Positions 62,050 through 64,000 of a DNA stretch of 64,000 nucleotides are shown here, piece after piece. A program made the position numbers and the translations under genes. Where the stretch lies: contig JADKJL010000004.1 of NCBI GenBank assembly GCA_016721015.1, forward strand, positions 62,001 through 126,000. Reading direction: 5' to 3'. Every line of letters begins with the position of its first letter. Position 1 is the first letter of the stretch. The notes beneath the pieces are model-generated. The model was not told the DNA's origin. It did no database searches and saw only the letters and a list, made by a program, of their open reading frames with translations. Source of the stretch: Lysobacterales bacterium. Its GTDB lineage: Bacteria > Pseudomonadota > Gammaproteobacteria > Xanthomonadales > Rhodanobacteraceae.

Positions 62050-62541
62050 ATGAGCAAGCCTGCCGCCAGCGAGCCTTACTGGCAGCCGTTGCAGCGGCAG
62101 AGATTGGCGCTGGTGCAGACAACCGGGATCGTCGTGCGCCAGCTGATACCGGTCGTCGGCATAATCGCCCTGGGGTGGTCCGCCGGTCAGTTTCTGCTGC
62201 TCAGTGTGTTCAACATCTGCTTCTCCGTCGTCTGCATCGGCGTGCTCGGTGCGGTCGTATCCAAGCGCCAGCAAGTTGGGCCGAGTCCGAATCCTGAGCA
62301 CGAAATCGGTAGCTGGCTGGTCGCGCTCGCCTTTGCGCTGATCGGCAGCGTGCTGCTGACGGCGATGTTTGGCTGGGTCATTGCGCTGTACATGGTCGCC
62401 GCCGGCGACCGGCTGTTCGATTCCTGGCTGGCGGCTTGCGCCTTGATGATGGTGGCTTCCGCGGCGCCTGCGCTGTGCCGGCAGTACCAGGGCGACCTGG
62501 CCGCCGGACTCCAGGCCGGGGATACGGAGAAAGGAGCGTGA
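62050..62541 (+). CDS. Small polytopic membrane protein
   Basis: 163 residues with about four transmembrane segments (VVRQLIPVVGIIALGWSAG, FLLLSVFNICFSVVCIGVLG, LVALAFALIGSVLLTAMFGWV, LAACALMMVASAAPALC). The pattern resembles the DUF6498 family. It begins 19 bases after the beta-helix gene and may share its transcript. No function is recognised; it is about 255 bases from exosortase H. Confidence 0.7.
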   Translation: MSKPAASEPYWQPLQRQRLALVQTTGIVVRQLIPVVGIIALGWSAGQFLLLSVFNICFSVVCIGVLGAVVSKRQQVGPSPNPEHEIGSWLVALAFALIGSVLLTAMFGWVIALYMVAAGDRLFDSWLAACALMMVASAAPALCRQYQGDLAAGLQAGDTEKGA

Positions 62542-62796
62542 TGCATTCACTTTCAACGCATGCAGGAGCGGGAGTCATCCTGCAGAGTTGCATGCACGCC
62601 GAAACCTGACCGCCGCCGCCTCCAGCCGCGCATTTGCCCGGTCGGACTGTTCGAGCGCTTGCGCGGCCATGTTGCCAATGGCCGTGTCAGCTCATTGCGC
62701 AGTGAGAGTTGCATGCTGGGGGAGACTCAAGCGGCGCTTGCCTGATTTTCGAGCAGCATCGTCTACACTAGGCGCTGGTTCGCTCAATCTTACCCC

Positions 62797-63303
62797 ATGC
62801 TCCGATTCATCCTTGTTTTCCTGGTGCTCCTTGTCGTCCTTTTCGTCGCCGAACTGACTGGCCCGGTCGAGCGCCATGTGATCGTGCCGTTCACCTCGGT
62901 GCTGGCCGACGTCTGTGCCTGGGTCATCCACCTGTTTGATGGCAGCACTGTCGCGCACGGCAAGTTGATCCAGAATGCCAGTGGAAGCTTCATCGTCTCG
63001 ATCGAGCGTGGCTGCAATGGGGTCGAGGCGGTCATCATCCTGGTTTCGGCGATCCTGGCCTTCCCGGCGCCGTGGAAGCACAAGCTGTTCGGCCTGGTGT
63101 TCGGTTTCCTCGCGATCCAGATCCTCAATGTCGTGCGCATCGTCAGCCTGTTCTACCTCGGCTTGTGGAGCCCAGTCTGGTTCAAGTGGTTCCACGAGTA
63201 CCTTTGGCAGGCGCTGATCGTGCTTGATGCGCTGATCGTGTTCCTCGTCTGGCTGCGCTATGTGCCGGCGAAGCCCCGTCATGCGACAGCGGCGACAGCC
63301 TGA
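62797..63303 (+). CDS. xrtH: Exosortase H (XrtH)
   Basis: 168-residue polytopic membrane transpeptidase of the exosortase family, short form. Catalytic triad candidates are Cys73 in ERGCNGVEA, Arg114 in LNVVRIVSLF and His133 in WFHEYLW; these match exosortase H, which acts on proteins with an IPTLxxWG-CTERM tail. Exosortases cut C-terminal sorting signals at the inner membrane and may attach the protein to the surface. No IPTLxxWG substrate is seen in the window; targets should lie elsewhere. Confidence 0.9.
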   Translation: MLRFILVFLVLLVVLFVAELTGPVERHVIVPFTSVLADVCAWVIHLFDGSTVAHGKLIQNASGSFIVSIERGCNGVEAVIILVSAILAFPAPWKHKLFGLVFGFLAIQILNVVRIVSLFYLGLWSPVWFKWFHEYLWQALIVLDALIVFLVWLRYVPAKPRHATAATA

Positions 63304-63372
63304 ACACAGCTTGCCAGTGCGCTGCCCTTTGCTATAGTCGCTGAACCACTCGTGGAAAAGGAGACGCCCGCC

Positions 63373-63576
63373 ATGTCAGTTGCCAAAGTCATCGAATTCA
63401 GCAGTTCATCCACCAAGGGCGTCGAGGATGCCGTCCAGAGCGGGCTCAAGAAAGTGGCCGAGACGGTGAAGAACATCCAGGGTGCCTGGGTCAGTGAAAC
63501 CAAGGTCATTACCGACAAGAGCGGACAAATCAAGGAATGGCGGGTCAATCTGCGGATTACCTTCGTCGTCGAATGA
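63373..63576 (+). CDS. Dodecin family flavin-storage protein
   Basis: 67-residue small protein. MSVAKVIEFSSSSTKGVEDAV and GAWVSETKVITDKSGQIKEW match dodecin, which forms a 12-mer that binds and stores flavins. ATG at 63373 gives the usual dodecin length; the longer frame starting at 63352 is less likely. Confidence 0.93.
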   Translation: MSVAKVIEFSSSSTKGVEDAVQSGLKKVAETVKNIQGAWVSETKVITDKSGQIKEWRVNLRITFVVE

Positions 63577-63630
63577 AATAGCAACAATGGGAACGCTGCC
63601 GAGCGGATCCGGCAGCAAGGCGCCGATCGA

Positions 63631-64000
63631 ATGAGCAATTCCGAACTTGTGATTGGCTTTCTCGAGGACGATCCGGACCAGTCCGATCTGATCCTGCACT
63701 GGCTTGAGACGGCCGGCTATCGCACGCGGCTGTTCCAGTCGGCGGCCGAATTCCGGCGTCGCCAGGGTTCGGAGGCGATTGATCTTCTCCTGCTCGACTG
63801 GATGCTGCCCGATTCAAGCGGTCTGGACGTCATCGAATGGATCCGCTCGTCTGCAAACGCACGCTTGCCGGTGATCTTCCTGACCGCGCGTAGCAGCGAG
63901 GCGGACATGGTTCGCGGCTTGAATGCGGGTGGCGACGACTACGTGGTCAAACCGGCCAAGCAGCATGAGTTGATTGCGCGCGTGGCTGCCGTGCTGCGCC
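63631..64000 (+). CDS. Response regulator receiver domain (cut by window edge)
   Basis: At least 123 residues of a CheY-like receiver: Asp13/Asp14, acceptor Asp56 in LLLLDWMLPDSSG, Thr85, Lys108. The spacing fits an OmpR-type regulator, but the output domain lies beyond the window. The start at 63631 follows the dodecin gene by 54 bases. A 7-bp hairpin (GCTGCCG/CGGCAGC, 63595-63616) sits between them. Confidence 0.9.
   Translation, partial: MSNSELVIGFLEDDPDQSDLILHWLETAGYRTRLFQSAAEFRRRQGSEAIDLLLLDWMLPDSSGLDVIEWIRSSANARLPVIFLTARSSEADMVRGLNAGGDDYVVKPAKQHELIARVAAVLR

Noticed and set aside
63595..63616. Terminator between dodecin and the response regulator
   Set aside because: A 7-bp hairpin is present but no T run follows it, so termination is not supported.

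Overview
The window is a contiguous bacterial chromosome segment, GC-rich, with densely packed genes, many ATGA, GTGA or TGATG overlaps between consecutive genes, and no plasmid, phage or rRNA signature. Gene content points to a gammaproteobacterium of the Xanthomonadales (Lysobacterales), perhaps a Dokdonella/Rhodanobacteraceae-like member. This is an inference from the mix of ftsEX near rpoH, a RpoH-type sigma factor, an aroK-aroB-SPOR-hemE run, an ECF sigma/Ser-Thr kinase pair, a propeller-type hybrid histidine kinase, intergenic GGGAGCGACTTCAGTCGC repeats and an exosortase H. No marker gene such as 16S rRNA is present to confirm it.

Layout. 1-9400: 3' end of ilvA, a fadE-type acyl-CoA dehydrogenase coupled to a DsbA-fold isomerase, small lipoproteins, an Ogt plus Ada/AlkA alkylation-repair pair, and an SDR oxidoreductase. 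9420-16900: SppA, a MATE exporter, a DUF3667 membrane protein and PriA. PriA is preceded by two perfect DnaA boxes arranged as a palindrome. 16900-21200: rpoH with a perfect CIRCE operator in its leader, then ung, a two-receiver regulator and ftsX-ftsE in one overlapping unit. 21300-27700: an orphan GspF, a UbiA-type (DPPR synthase-like) prenyltransferase coupled to a gingipain-type C25 peptidase, and two small exported proteins of unknown role. 28000-33470: a fused DhaL-DegV (FakA-FakB-like) protein, then plsY-birA-coaX and a SPOR-like protein, then tRNA-Thr(UGU) with its own promoter and terminator. This group reads as an acyl-phosphate/phospholipid/cofactor cluster.

33500-40150: sdaA, a glutaredoxin-like protein, and a minus-strand block of two membrane-associated GTPases flanking a YceI-cytochrome b561-YceI unit. 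40200-43850: a 1204-residue one-component-style hybrid sensor kinase. 43880-46460: a tightly overlapping trio encoding a Tat-exported FAD amine oxidase, a periplasmic cytochrome c and an exported RidA. Together they look like a periplasmic amine-oxidation module. 46500-51520: aroK-aroB-WGR-SPOR-hemE-TraB/GumN on the minus strand. 51660-55080: an ECF sigma factor coupled to a TPR Ser/Thr kinase.

55240-62030: four exported proteins, including a beta-propeller/Calx-beta protein and two parallel beta-helix proteins. Three of them carry the same F-x-x-G-F/V-D motif at or near the C-terminus. A 291-bp fold-back element lies among them. 62050-64000: a membrane protein, exosortase H (no IPTL-CTERM substrate visible here), dodecin and a truncated response regulator.

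The most rewarding places to look are the FakAB fusion next to plsY, the exported amine oxidase/cytochrome/RidA trio, the GTPase-YceI-b561 block, the CIRCE-controlled rpoH, and the shared C-terminal motif of the secreted proteins.
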